64,000 bases of DNA from Posidonia oceanica (GCA_037176725.1 JAZBRS010000026.1:55282501-55346500), one strand, 5' to 3'. Counted from the stretch's first letter, positions 44,061 through 54,405 are shown. A program made the numbers and translations. Notes: generated from the letters alone by a model not told the origin.

Positions 44061-46150
44061 TGGACCCTTCTGATCTTATCTCTGACATCTCTGAGCCTTT
44101 CCCAGTCAGTCTCTATCTCGCAGCAGTTGCCGGCTCCGAGTCGGGAATCCATTTGATCCGACCGCGTGCTAGGCCGGAGCGCCCTCTCGCGCCTCCCACC
44201 GTGCTCCCTCAGGCTCAATCTCCTGTCCACCTCTTAGCCAGAGCCCAGCCTAGTTCTCCCATCCACCTTTTAGGGCGGCCTCAGCTACACCTTCTAGGCA
44301 GACCTCAACCTGCCCCAGCCTTCCCACCCCAACAACCATGTCCCCTAGATAGACCTCAACATCCTGTAGGACCCCCTGTAACCCCTCCTGTGCTCGCAGC
44401 ACATGCTCCAGTCGTCATTGACTTGACCCTGGACACCCATCGCGTCCCTTACAGCTACGCCGTAGAAATGTGCACGGAAGTAACGCGATCGGGGAGGGTT
44501 TATAGGCCCCCAGCACCGGCAACTAGGCCAACTCACCCTGGACCTGTTATACCCCCACCCTCAGGCCAACCCTTAGCAGATTCAACTCCGAGCCAGCCTA
44601 TAGTCAGCCAAATCCCTAGCCAACCTGTAGTAACCCAGCTTCCTGCCACCACCCCTGTAGAACCTGCTAGAATCACCCCTCCAGCTGCTAGGAGAAGCCA
44701 ACCTAAAGCAGACCTAACCTCCCAGCTTAAGAAGGTCAAAGCCGACATCTCCATCTGGGATTTGATCCACACTTCTGCCGAGCACCGCGAGGCTTTTCTT
44801 CGCGTGTTCCAGGCTGCTCGTGTGTCCCAGTCCATTGAGCCTTCTGCCTTGGAGAGCATGGTTGGGTTAATCGCGGAGCCCCAGGTCATCTCTTTTACGA
44901 GTGATGAGCTGCCTCCGGCAGGGATTAATCACAACCAGCCCCTATTCGTCACGGTGCAGTTCCAAAACTTTTGCATTCCCCTAACACTGGTTGATAACGG
45001 GTCAGGCCTTAACGTCTGCCCCTTGCGTACAGCAACCAAGCTCGGATTCAAAGCCGAGGATATCACGCCAGCCGTGAAGGGAATGACTGCTTTTGACAAC
45101 ACTCACCATTACACTCTAGGGATTCTGATTATCCCTCTGGCTATCGGTCTGGTCGTCTTCGACGTAGAATTCTATGTCGTCGACTTGAAGCCTAACTTCA
45201 ATCTTCTGCTTGGGCGCCCTTGGCTCCACAAGCATCAGGTCCTTCCTTTGACCCTCCATCGAATGATAAAGTACCGTCGCGGCGACGATGTCATTGTCGT
45301 CATGGCGGAGAACTTTGAGAAGGAGCGGATTGAAGCAGTCTCTATCGTGTCTTCGCAATCTATCCCGTTTGACCCTAAGACTTCTGAAGCCCTCTATCGT
45401 GTTAACCGGTGTGAGCCAGTTAACTTCGTTCCTGATCTTGAACGTGTCAACTCCTTGACCGTTCACAGCAACCCCTTTCGAATGGTCGAGAATGTATGTC
45501 ACAGGTGGGGTTACATAAAGGGTACGCCGCTCGGGCGTCACGGCCAAGGGATCGCGGAGCCGATCGTAGCAGTGGAGCGAAGGAAGTCTGAAGGCCTCGG
45601 CTACGAACCAAAGCTCAACGAAGATCACTGCTTCCAGCTCAAGGATTGTGCGCCAGCCATCCCCAGAGACCTCACTAACTTTACCAGTGCAGGAATTCTG
45701 GGATCAACCGACTACCAAGCCACAGCGCCGGCAGAGGATTGGGTGTGTATTGAGGACTACTACTCGGATGAGGAGCAGTCTGATGCAACGGAGGCAGTCC
45801 CAATCAACTCAGCAGAAACAGTGGTCAGAGCAGAGGCCCCACAGTCAGTTTATTTAGCTCCCCCTCTGGCAGAAACAGCAGGCAGCTCAGCAAGCCCTGT
45901 GGCAGATGCAAGTTCTCATCCTTTTACGGCCACATCAGCTCCTCAGGAACAGTCAGCAGCAGTGCAGGAGACAGAGACACTCCTCTTGGCAAGAACCAAG
46001 CATGCTACCAGCGGTCACAGACACATCAGTGCCACTGCCCCCATCTCTGGAGGGGCAGTCCATCAACTCAGTCAGCAGCGTGGCCCAGCCCGCTCCTTCA
46101 GCATCATCTTCAGGAATGCAGCTGGCGCAGTCCGCACCGCATTCTCCTGA
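43835..46150 (+). CDS. Protease and G-patch reading frame of element C
   Basis: Frame -1 relative to gag. Codons before about 44055 merely overlap gag and are unlikely to be real protein. After a Pro-rich stretch the retropepsin-like aspartic protease appears, with active site LTLVDNGSGLNVCP (catalytic Asp codon at 44993-44995) and a later NLLLGRPWLH segment. The active site DNGS replaces the usual DTG/DSG, as is common in Tat elements. A G-patch-like segment follows at about 45506-45620 (WGYIKGTPLGRHGQGIAEP then GLGYEP), a glycine-rich RNA-binding motif also recalled from other retroelement proteases. It then runs into the acidic linker (DEQSDATEAV). The frame closes with TGA at 46148-46150, while the conserved linker continues in another frame (45906-46934), so a frame change occurs around 45.9-46.1 kb. 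Confidence 0.82.
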   Translation: MLLPAERNSGLDRIGNDCDRHARGFHSSTHSCICISSCSLAFCHRPPTFTGALLSGRGGNLRRPLCLSFWACYSVVDPSDLISDISEPFPVSLYLAAVAGSESGIHLIRPRARPERPLAPPTVLPQAQSPVHLLARAQPSSPIHLLGRPQLHLLGRPQPAPAFPPQQPCPLDRPQHPVGPPVTPPVLAAHAPVVIDLTLDTHRVPYSYAVEMCTEVTRSGRVYRPPAPATRPTHPGPVIPPPSGQPLADSTPSQPIVSQIPSQPVVTQLPATTPVEPARITPPAARRSQPKADLTSQLKKVKADISIWDLIHTSAEHREAFLRVFQAARVSQSIEPSALESMVGLIAEPQVISFTSDELPPAGINHNQPLFVTVQFQNFCIPLTLVDNGSGLNVCPLRTATKLGFKAEDITPAVKGMTAFDNTHHYTLGILIIPLAIGLVVFDVEFYVVDLKPNFNLLLGRPWLHKHQVLPLTLHRMIKYRRGDDVIVVMAENFEKERIEAVSIVSSQSIPFDPKTSEALYRVNRCEPVNFVPDLERVNSLTVHSNPFRMVENVCHRWGYIKGTPLGRHGQGIAEPIVAVERRKSEGLGYEPKLNEDHCFQLKDCAPAIPRDLTNFTSAGILGSTDYQATAPAEDWVCIEDYYSDEEQSDATEAVPINSAETVVRAEAPQSVYLAPPLAETAGSSASPVADASSHPFTATSAPQEQSAAVQETETLLLARTKHATSGHRHISATAPISGGAVHQLSQQRGPARSFSIIFRNAAGAVRTAFS

Positions 46151-46934
46151 CAATCAGCAGCAGCTCTCATGGCAAGACCCTATGGCGTCAGAAGCTGCGC
46201 TCTCTCAGTTACGGCCCGATACAAAAGGCCAACTGAGCACTACACTCTTCGGGCCCTTGAGCCCTTCAAAGAGCACCCCTGCTTATTCTCCAGCAGTGAC
46301 CCTGGAAGCTTATCCATCAGTAGCACCGCTGACCTGTCTATTTGGGCCTTCTACATCTGAACTGCCATCAGCGGACGCGCTCGTGAACCAGATCATGCAG
46401 ACTCCAAGGGCGGCGATCCATCTTGCAGCCGGGCCAGTGCCGCAGGCCCCCGGCGCCTACTACGTCGACTCCCCCTCAGACGAAGAAGAAGGAGTGGCGA
46501 TAGAAGCCCAGGTCGATTCTTGGATGTCTGACTTAGAACTACTCTATCAAGAACAGATCAAGTCAATAGCAGAAGACCTGGCAGACCATCAAGCTGCAGA
46601 AAGGAAAGGAAAAGCCGTAGTTACGGATCCTCCTCTGCAAGAGGATCATGCTTCTATCATGGTCCTAGAAGACTCAGCAGCGCCGGACTCCCCTAGACCA
46701 GATGAGCTCATCACTCTTCAACCAGAAGGTGGGTCTAGGTGGTTTGTGCAACCCATGCCTCACCTGAGCAATGCATCGAGCGGCAGTGACCAGATCAGCC
46801 GCCAGTCCGGCATATCCTCCACGAGCACACTAGAAGACCCAGAGGGGGGAGCATCAGCAGTAGATGCAGCAGCAGCAGAGCAGAATGCCTCAGCAGCCTC
46901 AGCAGCACAGTCAGCAGAGCAGTATCAGCAGTAG
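45906..46934 (+). CDS. Protease-RT linker segment, in a shifted frame (element C)
   Basis: The frame here contains AYYVDSPSDEEEG, ASIMVLED, RPDELITLQ and GSRWFVQPMPHL. These segments are conserved as amino acids in element A (10411-10730) although the DNA has diverged, so the linker is coding and not an intron. The function is unknown and the composition is acidic and Ser/Gln-rich. It ends at TAG 46932-46934 in a CAG-rich run. The RT frame, open from 46790, takes over by a one-base difference. In element A the equivalent GSRWFVQ and RT parts share one frame, so a small indel in C's CAG run is the likely cause. Confidence 0.7.
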   Translation: MQVLILLRPHQLLRNSQQQCRRQRHSSWQEPSMLPAVTDTSVPLPPSLEGQSINSVSSVAQPAPSASSSGMQLAQSAPHSPDNQQQLSWQDPMASEAALSQLRPDTKGQLSTTLFGPLSPSKSTPAYSPAVTLEAYPSVAPLTCLFGPSTSELPSADALVNQIMQTPRAAIHLAAGPVPQAPGAYYVDSPSDEEEGVAIEAQVDSWMSDLELLYQEQIKSIAEDLADHQAAERKGKAVVTDPPLQEDHASIMVLEDSAAPDSPRPDELITLQPEGGSRWFVQPMPHLSNASSGSDQISRQSGISSTSTLEDPEGGASAVDAAAAEQNASAASAAQSAEQYQQ

Positions 46935-49900
46935 AGTCAGTTGAGCCCTCAGCAGAATCAGCAGAGCACTTAGCAGAGTCAGTCAGGCCAGAGCAAACAG
47001 CAGAAGGAGTTGCTGGGACGGAGGTCGCGCACCGAGGCTACAAGAATACTCGAGTAAGCGTGACCATCCTGAAGTGTCACCAGGGCCAAGCAGCGGAACA
47101 CATGCACTCTTTCGACATCACAAGTCCCTCTTTTGAGAAAGAGATCCTCTCAGAACTTGTTGCTTATGGAGAAGAGGATGATACGGGCATAGATGAGACT
47201 GACAAACCTTTGCCCGAGTTCCGGCCCTATGACGACGACCCAGAAGGCCCCAACCTCCACGTTGAAGAAGAAACGGAGGTTGTTAACATTGGCACAGCTG
47301 AGGAAGTCAGAGAAGTTTGCATCAGTGCCCAGCTGTCCGCCCAGCCTCGAGCTGAATTCATCGCATTCCTGAAAGAATATGCGGATGTCTTCGCCTGGAG
47401 TTATGAAGATATGGTCGGCCTTGACATAGAGATAGTGGTGCACAATCTGCCATTGAATCCAGATGCCAAGCCAGTAAAGCAGAAGCTAAGAAGATGGCGA
47501 CCGCAATGGCTGCTCATGATCAAAGAAGAGATAATGAAGCAGCTTGGAGTCAACTTTCTAAAGGTCGTTCTTTATCCTGAATGGCTGGCAAATATTGTAC
47601 CTGTGCCCAAGAAAGATGGCCGAATTCGGATCTGTATCGACTATAGGGACCTGAACAAGGCGAGTCCCAAGGACGACTTTCCATTGCCCCACATTGATGT
47701 CCTAGTCGACAATACAGTGGGCCACAAGATGCTCTCCTTCATGGACGGCTTTTCTGGATACAATCAGATCAAGATGGCAGAAGAAGACATGGAAAAGACT
47801 TCATTCATCACCCCTTGGGGAGTCTTCTGCTACCAAGTCATGCCGTTCGGCCTGAAGAATGCTGGTGCAACCTATCAGAGGGCCATGACTATGCTATTCC
47901 ATGACCTCATGCACGAAGAAGTGGAGGTCTATGTAGACGACATGATTGCCAAAACCAAAGAGCCCGAGGATCATCTTGCCTGTCTCAGAAAGCTCTTTGA
48001 CCATCTACGGAAGTACAAGCTGCGCTTGAATCCCAAGAAGTGCGTATTCGGGGTATCTTCTGGCAAATTGCTCGGCTACATTGTTAGTCAAAGGGGGATT
48101 GAGGTGGACCCGTTGAAAGCACAAGCCATCGTGGACATGCCACCCCCTAGAACTGAAAAAGAAGTCAGAAGTCTGCTTGGGCGTTTACAATATATCAGTC
48201 GCTTCATTGCACAGCTTGCGCCCATCTGTGAACCCATATTCAAGCTCTTGAAGAAGAATGCGCAGATTCACTGGAGTAAGGAGTGTCAGGCTGCATTTGC
48301 CAAGATCAAGCAGCTGTTGATCAAGCCTCCTGTCCTGGTCCCGCCTATGCCGGGGAGACCTTTGCTTCTCTACCTTTCTACCACGCAGCATTCCATGGGC
48401 GCCGTCTTGGGCCAGCATGACGAATCTGGTAGGAAGGAGCGCGCCATCTACTACCTGAGCAAGAAGTTTAATGAATGTGAAGCCAGGTACACAACACTAG
48501 AGAAGACTTGCCTGTCCCTTGTCTGGGCTGCACAGAAGCTGAGACACTACTTGATGGCATACCCAGTGCAGCTTTTATGCCGGCATGATCCCATCAAATT
48601 CCTCTTTCAGAAGCCGGCCATGGTGGGCAGATGTGCCAAGTGGCAGGTGTTATTGTCCCAGTACGACATCACCTTTGTCACACAGAAGTCCATGAAGGGT
48701 CAAGCAATGGCAGACCATCTTGCTGACCTCCCTCTGCCTGAATACCAACCCCACCAGACACAGTTCCCTAATGAAGACATTCTTTTTGCAATGGAGGACT
48801 CTGAGCAGAAAGGTCCTGAAGAAGCAGAGGAATGGCAGCTCTACTTTGATGGTGCAGTCAACAAGAAGGGCCGAGGCGTAGGCGCAGTGCTGACCACGCC
48901 CCAAGGACAGATGACTCCTTTCGCAAGGAAGCTGACTTTCACCTGCACAAACAACGAAGCAGAGTACGAAGCGTGCATCCTGGGGTTGAAAGTCGCCCTT
49001 GAGCATGAGGCGCAGAAGCTGCATGTGCACGGCGATGCCATGCTGGTGATTTCTCAAGTGAACGGCGATTGGAAGACAAAAGATCCCAAGCTTGTGCCGT
49101 ATCATGAACACCTGCTGAGGCTGATGGAAGAATTTAAGAGCATCCGCTTCACGTACCTGAACAGAGCAAAGAACGCGTATGCAGACGCACTAGCAACTCT
49201 GGCATCCTGGCTCACCATTTCAGAAGACAGCACTGTGGATGTATCAGTCACTCGCATTGAACAGCCTGCATACTGCATGAGCATAGAGGAAGTGGATCCC
49301 GCAGAGGGGCAGCCCTGGTATCAAGACATAAAATCCTTCCTGGAGTCTGGTAACTTTCCTCCTGATACCACGGCAACAGACAAGAGGACTTTGGCGCGTC
49401 TGGCGTCAAGGTATGTGTTAGGGGCTGGGCAGCTGTACAGAAGGTCATACAATCAGATGCTACTGTGCTGCCTGAACAAATCAGAGGCTGACACGCTGAT
49501 GCTTCAAGTGCATGCAGGGACCTGTGGCCCGCACATGAACGGCATCCTCCTGGCCAAGAAGATCATGCTGCAAGGTTATTTCTGGCAGACCATGGAAGCC
49601 GACTGCTGCCGGTTCGTGCGTAGATGCCACAACTGTCAAATCCATGGTAACTTCATCAAGGCCCCTCCGCATCAGTTGCACAACATGTCTTCGCCATGGC
49701 CTTTCTCCACCTGGGGGATCGATGTCATTGGCGCCATCCACCTTGCTGCTTCAAATGGTCATCGTTACATTCTGGTAGCGATCGATTACTTTACCAAGTG
49801 GGTGGAAGCAGCCTCTTACAAGACAGTCACCGCTGCGGCAACAGAAAAATTTATCAGAAACAATATTATTGCCCGATATGGGGTCCCGCACTCTGTCATC

Positions 49901-50557
49901 TCTGATAACGGCTCAAACTTCATTGCCAAAAGGATCGAAGAATACCTGCAAAGTCTCAAGATCAAGCACCATCGATCCTCGCCCTATCGGCCTCAGATGA
50001 ATGGAGCAGTGGAATCTGCAAACAAGAACATTGTCAAGATCCTGAAGAAAATGGCAGAAATCCACAAGGATTGGCACGACAAGCTCCCGTACGCGCTCTG
50101 GGCGTACAGGACATCAATCCAGACCTCTACAGGAGCCACCCCGTACTCTCTGGTGTACGGCATGGAAGCGGTGTTACCTGTTGAAGTGGAAATCCCCTCT
50201 CTGCGGATCCTACGGGAAGCTGAGTTGGAAGAAGCAGAATGGGTCGAAGACCGCTGCGTCCAACTGAACCTGATTGATGAGCGCAGATTGCAAGCCATGC
50301 ACAACGCTCACTGCTATCAGAAGCGAATGGCCAGAGGATTCTTGAAGAAGGTCCAGCCCAGAAGCTTCCAGCCAGGGGACCTTGTCTTGCGCGCCATTCA
50401 TTTGCCTGACGGTCGAGGGAAATTCCGACCCAATTGGCGTGGCCCCTTTGTGGTCAAGCGAATCTTTTCGGGAGGCGCTGTAACCCTTGAGGATATGGAC
50501 CAGGTCGAGCAGTCTGAGCCCGTCAACCTCTACTATCTGAAGAAATACTATCAGTAG
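46790..50557 (+). CDS. Pol of element C: RT, two RNase H domains, integrase
   Basis: Open from 46790; the first ATG is at 47060 (1165 residues from there, numbered so). RT: VPKKDGRIRICIDYRDLNKA, FMDGFSGYNQI, MPFGLKNAGATYQRAM and YVDD at residues 291-294. A first Ty3-type RNase H is degenerate (LLLYLSTTQHSMGAVL, about residues 435-450). A second RNase H follows with YFDGA (Asp 597), NNEAEYEA, VHGDAM and NAYADALA. Dual RNase H is a recalled hallmark of Tat. Integrase: His at 818, CHNC (Cys 856 and 859), and DDE residues D888, D949 and E985, with 35 residues between the last two. The C-terminus has RGPFVV (GPY/F-like) and no chromodomain. The frame has no premature stop and ends with TAG at 50555. 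It would be cleaved by the protease and acts in the virus-like particle and nucleus. Confidence 0.95.
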   Translation, partial: PDQPPVRHILHEHTRRPRGGSISSRCSSSRAECLSSLSSTVSRAVSAVESVEPSAESAEHLAESVRPEQTAEGVAGTEVAHRGYKNTRVSVTILKCHQGQAAEHMHSFDITSPSFEKEILSELVAYGEEDDTGIDETDKPLPEFRPYDDDPEGPNLHVEEETEVVNIGTAEEVREVCISAQLSAQPRAEFIAFLKEYADVFAWSYEDMVGLDIEIVVHNLPLNPDAKPVKQKLRRWRPQWLLMIKEEIMKQLGVNFLKVVLYPEWLANIVPVPKKDGRIRICIDYRDLNKASPKDDFPLPHIDVLVDNTVGHKMLSFMDGFSGYNQIKMAEEDMEKTSFITPWGVFCYQVMPFGLKNAGATYQRAMTMLFHDLMHEEVEVYVDDMIAKTKEPEDHLACLRKLFDHLRKYKLRLNPKKCVFGVSSGKLLGYIVSQRGIEVDPLKAQAIVDMPPPRTEKEVRSLLGRLQYISRFIAQLAPICEPIFKLLKKNAQIHWSKECQAAFAKIKQLLIKPPVLVPPMPGRPLLLYLSTTQHSMGAVLGQHDESGRKERAIYYLSKKFNECEARYTTLEKTCLSLVWAAQKLRHYLMAYPVQLLCRHDPIKFLFQKPAMVGRCAKWQVLLSQYDITFVTQKSMKGQAMADHLADLPLPEYQPHQTQFPNEDILFAMEDSEQKGPEEAEEWQLYFDGAVNKKGRGVGAVLTTPQGQMTPFARKLTFTCTNNEAEYEACILGLKVALEHEAQKLHVHGDAMLVISQVNGDWKTKDPKLVPYHEHLLRLMEEFKSIRFTYLNRAKNAYADALATLASWLTISEDSTVDVSVTRIEQPAYCMSIEEVDPAEGQPWYQDIKSFLESGNFPPDTTATDKRTLARLASRYVLGAGQLYRRSYNQMLLCCLNKSEADTLMLQVHAGTCGPHMNGILLAKKIMLQGYFWQTMEADCCRFVRRCHNCQIHGNFIKAPPHQLHNMSSPWPFSTWGIDVIGAIHLAASNGHRYILVAIDYFTKWVEAASYKTVTAAATEKFIRNNIIARYGVPHSVISDNGSNFIAKRIEEYLQSLKIKHHRSSPYRPQMNGAVESANKNIVKILKKMAEIHKDWHDKLPYALWAYRTSIQTSTGATPYSLVYGMEAVLPVEVEIPSLRILREAELEEAEWVEDRCVQLNLIDERRLQAMHNAHCYQKRMARGFLKKVQPRSFQPGDLVLRAIHLPDGRGKFRPNWRGPFVVKRIFSGGAVTLEDMDQVEQSEPVNLYYLKKYYQ

Positions 50558-52053
50558 CCAAAAGCGGCCCCGTTGCAGATGCCCTTCTCCCACCTACACT
50601 TGCATTCTCGCCTTCTTACTTCAACTCTACTTCAAATCATCATCGTCATCCTTTCAACTCTTGCATTCTTCCTTTTCAAATCATCATCGTCATCCTCTCA
50701 AACATCACATCTTTTGCCCGGTGATGACAACCGGAAGTGCTTGCCTGCTCTGGAAAGAGTCACCCTGCCTCACCTGGCACTACTTAGATGTCTTAGCAAG
50801 TGAGGGAGCCACCACCAATAAAGATAGGCGAACTGCCCAATCTCACAAGGACATACACCTCTGAGGGAGAAAAAATGTTAGGATGTGAGCTTGAAAAAAA
50901 AAAAAAAAAAAAAAAAGTGAGAATAGACATCTAGGTTTGGGCACCTCCAAGGAACAGAAGACGAAGACAGAAGTCGGCCCTAGAGATAGGGGTGTGCAGT
51001 CTAACCCTGCTCCTTCTACACATCACACAGCAGACCCAAAGCCTAAATCCATTACAATTCAAACACCCTTCTTTTGCCACCAGAATGGGGATAGCAAAAG
51101 CCTGAAAAAAAGAGGAAAAGATCAAGCAAAAAAAAAAAGGGGGAAAGAAGATAGAACAAAAACAAAAACAAAAAAAAAGGAGAAAAGCAAGCAAAACAAA
51201 AAAAAAAAAAGAAGAAAAGGGCAAAGGTAGCCCAAAAAAAACACAGGCACCGTTATCCCCCGTACTTTACTAGAAAATCCCCAGCATGTCAAGCCTGAAA
51301 AAGGGGTCTACCACATCCTCCCAAGAGCAAACACATGCCTTCTCCTAGCTAGGGGCAGAGAAAGACTGCATACCTATGAGGGAGAAACCTTTCAAAAAAA
51401 GAGAGAGCTGAAAGAATAGGTGTAGGTCCTGAGAGTGCGGCCAGTAGTCTGTCCTCACCACACCACCACCTATAATGCCAACAACCTGTTCCGGAGCGTC
51501 ACCAATAAGCCGAGAGTCTGAGTAGGGCCCAGTGAGTCAAGGACCACTCCCTTCCTCTGCAGCAGGCACCAAAGCACTCCGTACGCTGAGGGCACTCAAG
51601 CATACCCATCCACCCAAGCATACCCATCCATTCGAACATACTTATTCATCCAATAATATTCATCCTCATAAGCATATCACTAGCATCTTGCATTCATGCA
51701 TCTTCCTTCTTTCCTTTCCCCTTCCGCCAATCTCTCCGCTCTGCAATCCGCTCAGGCCCTGAGGCAGTACTTCTCCCCAGCAGAGGCACATCGGCAACAC
51801 TCAAGCTGCGCTGGTCCAGATTTCCTGCCGGCCCTCGCCCCCACATTCGCCGGACTGCTGCCAATTCCCTTTGTTTATTTGTGCTTAATTGCTATGTTCT
51901 GTTATCAACTGCTGAATGCATATGGAACTACATTTTCGGTCTCAGCTTCTGCTTGTTGTCAAAGATTATATGCCTGCGAGATCTGACTGTTTATTGATAG
52001 CAGGTACCTTCAAGCCTTGCAGCTATCTGCCTGTCCCTCTGCAAATCAGCGCA
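50558..52053 (+). other. Post-pol spacer of element C
   Basis: Non-coding. It contains a run of about 23 A at 50894 and A-rich purine stretches to 51240. A candidate 3' splice site ATAGCAG ends at 52003, 50 bases before the ATG of the DUF7745-like ORF, in the same relative place as in element D. Short ORFs on either strand look like composition by-products. Confidence 0.7.
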
Positions 52054-53256
52054 ATGGGTTTTCCTACTCTGCTGACTCCCGCACATTGCTCGGAAACCCT
52101 GCGAGAATGAATCGGCAGGCTCACTCTAGTAGACTGTGAAAAGCTACGCCTGTGGGGCATACCAACCAAGCTGCTAAAGGCTGCTGATGTGGAGGTCAGC
52201 CGCCACCTTCTGTGTGCCGCCGCGAGATTCTGGAAGCCGGCGCACCATGTCTTCCGCTTCAACAAAACTGAGCTGACACCTACACTGGAAGAGGTGCGTC
52301 GGATATGCGACTTTTCAAAGATCTTGGGGCCGCCTGTTTTCATGAGGCACGACGGATATCTTCGAGTCCTGAACCAACTGACTGGGCTCTCCACTCAAGC
52401 CTGCCAACAGAACCTGATCTGCACCAGTGGACCAGAGCCTATGCTTCGCCTTGCTTACTTTGATTATATCTTGAACAAGCGTGCTGACCTCGGAGATGAG
52501 CTGTGGCTCCGAGGATTCGTCATCCGCTTTCTGGGCGAACTAATCTTTACTCATGGCCGACTGACAGTGGCCATCGAAGTCGCAGAAATTGCACTAGCTG
52601 TGGTGACCCAGCACATAGATCTGGCACCAGTCGTCTTGGCAGAGACTTATCGCGGGCTGGACCGCATTTCTCATCGCTACCGCCACTTCCACGGTTGCCG
52701 GGCACTCATACAAGTCTGGCTGACCGCGCACTTAGAGATGGACTTTCTGCGCCCTCAAGTGCATGCTTTCGAAGCCTACTGCAGCAGCGCCCGTACCAGA
52801 GCAGACAAGAGCGTCAAAGAAGAGTACGAGAGGCTGTCAGCACTGACTGACGACGCTGTGATCTGGCGCATCGTTCCCTCTGCAGCAGAGCCATTCACAA
52901 TCTTCTTCAGCACGCGTGACACGCGGCTGATCATTCTTCCAGGCTTCACAGCAGGCGTAGAGTACCATCCAATCAGGGTCATGCGCCAGTTCGACTTCCA
53001 GCAGGGCGCCTTCATTGACAGTACAGCGCCCGAGCTTCTACAGACTTATCCTCTCAGCACCACTGCCCCTCCCAAGAAGCTCGCTAGTCTGATGCAGCAC
53101 GGGGTCCAATCTACAGACGTTGCAGCTGTGAGAGGTACTGGATGCACTCCTGATTATGAAGCTGAAGTCCGATAGCTCTGGCCAATCACTGAAGTTCCGC
53201 CAGGCGGCCCCCTATTCCCCGACTCCAGGCAGCCAAAGAAGGCCCGGGTTGACTAG
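52054..53256 (+). pseudogene. DUF7745-like ORF of element C, two nonsense codons
   Basis: The frame from ATG at 52054 to the terminal TAG at 53254-53256 spans exactly 400 codons, with no indel relative to element D. Breaks: TGA at codon 19 (52108-52110, TGG in D) and TAG at codon 374 (53173-53175, GGA in D). The region between is open. Landmarks match D: FWKPAHHVFRFNKTELTPT (about 52231-52280), ADLGDELWLRGFVIRFLGEL, APVVLAETYRGLDR, and near the C-terminus FQQGAFIDSTAPE. It ends with basic PKKARVD. This resembles the DUF7745 / plant-mobile-domain-like family by recalled pattern. It occupies the env-like position after integrase but shows no signal peptide or transmembrane segment. Function unknown. 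Confidence 0.78.
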
Positions 53257-53565
53257 GCCCTTGTGCGACCATCATGTGGTCTTCTTTCAAATTGTGCTGT
53301 ACATTTCTGGCCTGCCGCAGGCATTGTACTTATCAAGATCATATCAATAGAAACTGTTTCTACTTTCTGCTTGCACATCAAGACTCTTTGCCGCATTGCA
53401 TATCATCATCATCACTATCTTGGGCCCTCTAAATCAGACTTGCAGACATCCCAACGCGGCGAAGTCCTCAACACCCAATCCGGAGCCCAGAGCATCTGCA
53501 GGCCCGCGACATCAAGCTCCGCCGTCCGGCGTCTCCAGCTGGTCATTCCCGGCTGGACCACTGTC
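53257..53565 (+). other. Proximal tail of element C
   Basis: Non-coding stretch between the DUF7745-like ORF and the repeat tail. It matches D's 2441-2800 only loosely. Nothing else supportable is seen. Confidence 0.6.
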
Positions 53566-54405
53566 CTCTGTGGGCTGGCACCCCAAACTACCCGGCGAAA
53601 GGTCCGTCAACCTGTCATCCTCCTCAGCTGTTCATCCTCAGCTGAGTCCCTTGCGGGCTGGCACCCCAAACTGCTCAGCGATGGGTTCGTCAACCTATCA
53701 TCCATCCACTCGCTTATCTATCTTTGCATCCTGATGCCAGGGGCGCATCGGCCATCCCCTGATATCATCCTGATACCAGGGGCATCTTTTGGTCGCCCTG
53801 TGGTATCATCCCCAGCTGAGTTTTCTGCGTGCTGGCACCCCAAACTGCCCGGCGAAAGGTCCGTCAACCTGACACTTTTCTCAGCTGTCACCCCAGCTGA
53901 GTCCCCAGCTGATCGCCCTCAGCTGAGTCCTCTGCGGGCTGGCACCCCAAACTGCTCGGCGAAAGGTCCGTCAACCTGACACTCTTCTCGGCTGGTCATC
54001 CCCAGCTGAGTCCCCAGTTGGTCGCCCCCAGCTGGATCATTATCCCTTGCGGGCTGGCACCCCAAACTGCTCGGCGAAAGGTCTGTCAACCTGACACTTT
54101 TCTCGGCTGGTCACCCCAGCTGAGTCCCCAGCTGATCGCCCTCAGCTGAATCCCTTGCGGGCTGGCACCCCAAACTGCTCGACGAAAGGTCTGTCAACCT
54201 GACACTTTTCTCGACTGGTCACCCCAGCTGAGTCCCTAGCTGATCGCCCTCAGCTGAATCCCTTGCGGGCTGGCACCCCAAACTGCTCAGCGAAAGGTCC
54301 GTCAACCTGACACTCTTCTCGGCTGGTCATCCCCAGCTGAGTCCCCAGCTGATCGCCCTCAGCTAAGTCCCTTGCGGGCTGGTACCCCAAACTACTCGTC
54401 TGACA
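53566..54405 (+). repeat. ~105-115-bp tandem repeats with CAGCTG palindromes (element C tail)
   Basis: About eight units, each containing GGGCTGGCACCCCAAACTGC, GGCGAAAGGTCCGTCAACCTG and two to four CAGCTG-containing words (CCCAGCTGAGTCC, CAGCTGATCGCC). One unit is interrupted by a CCCCTGATATCATCC hairpin near 53754. Single copies of the GGGCTGGCACCCC motif occur in D's tail near 2816 and 4059. Confidence 0.85.

Noticed and set aside
45900..46790. Spliced intron between protease and RT, as reported for Ogre
   Set aside because: Amino-acid segments are conserved with element A across this interval in a translated frame, so coding with frame changes is more likely.
51120..51240. Possible poly(A) tail of an LTR-less retroelement
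   Set aside because: The A-rich stretches are internal to the post-pol spacer of element C, have an equivalent in D, and show no target duplication or other end.
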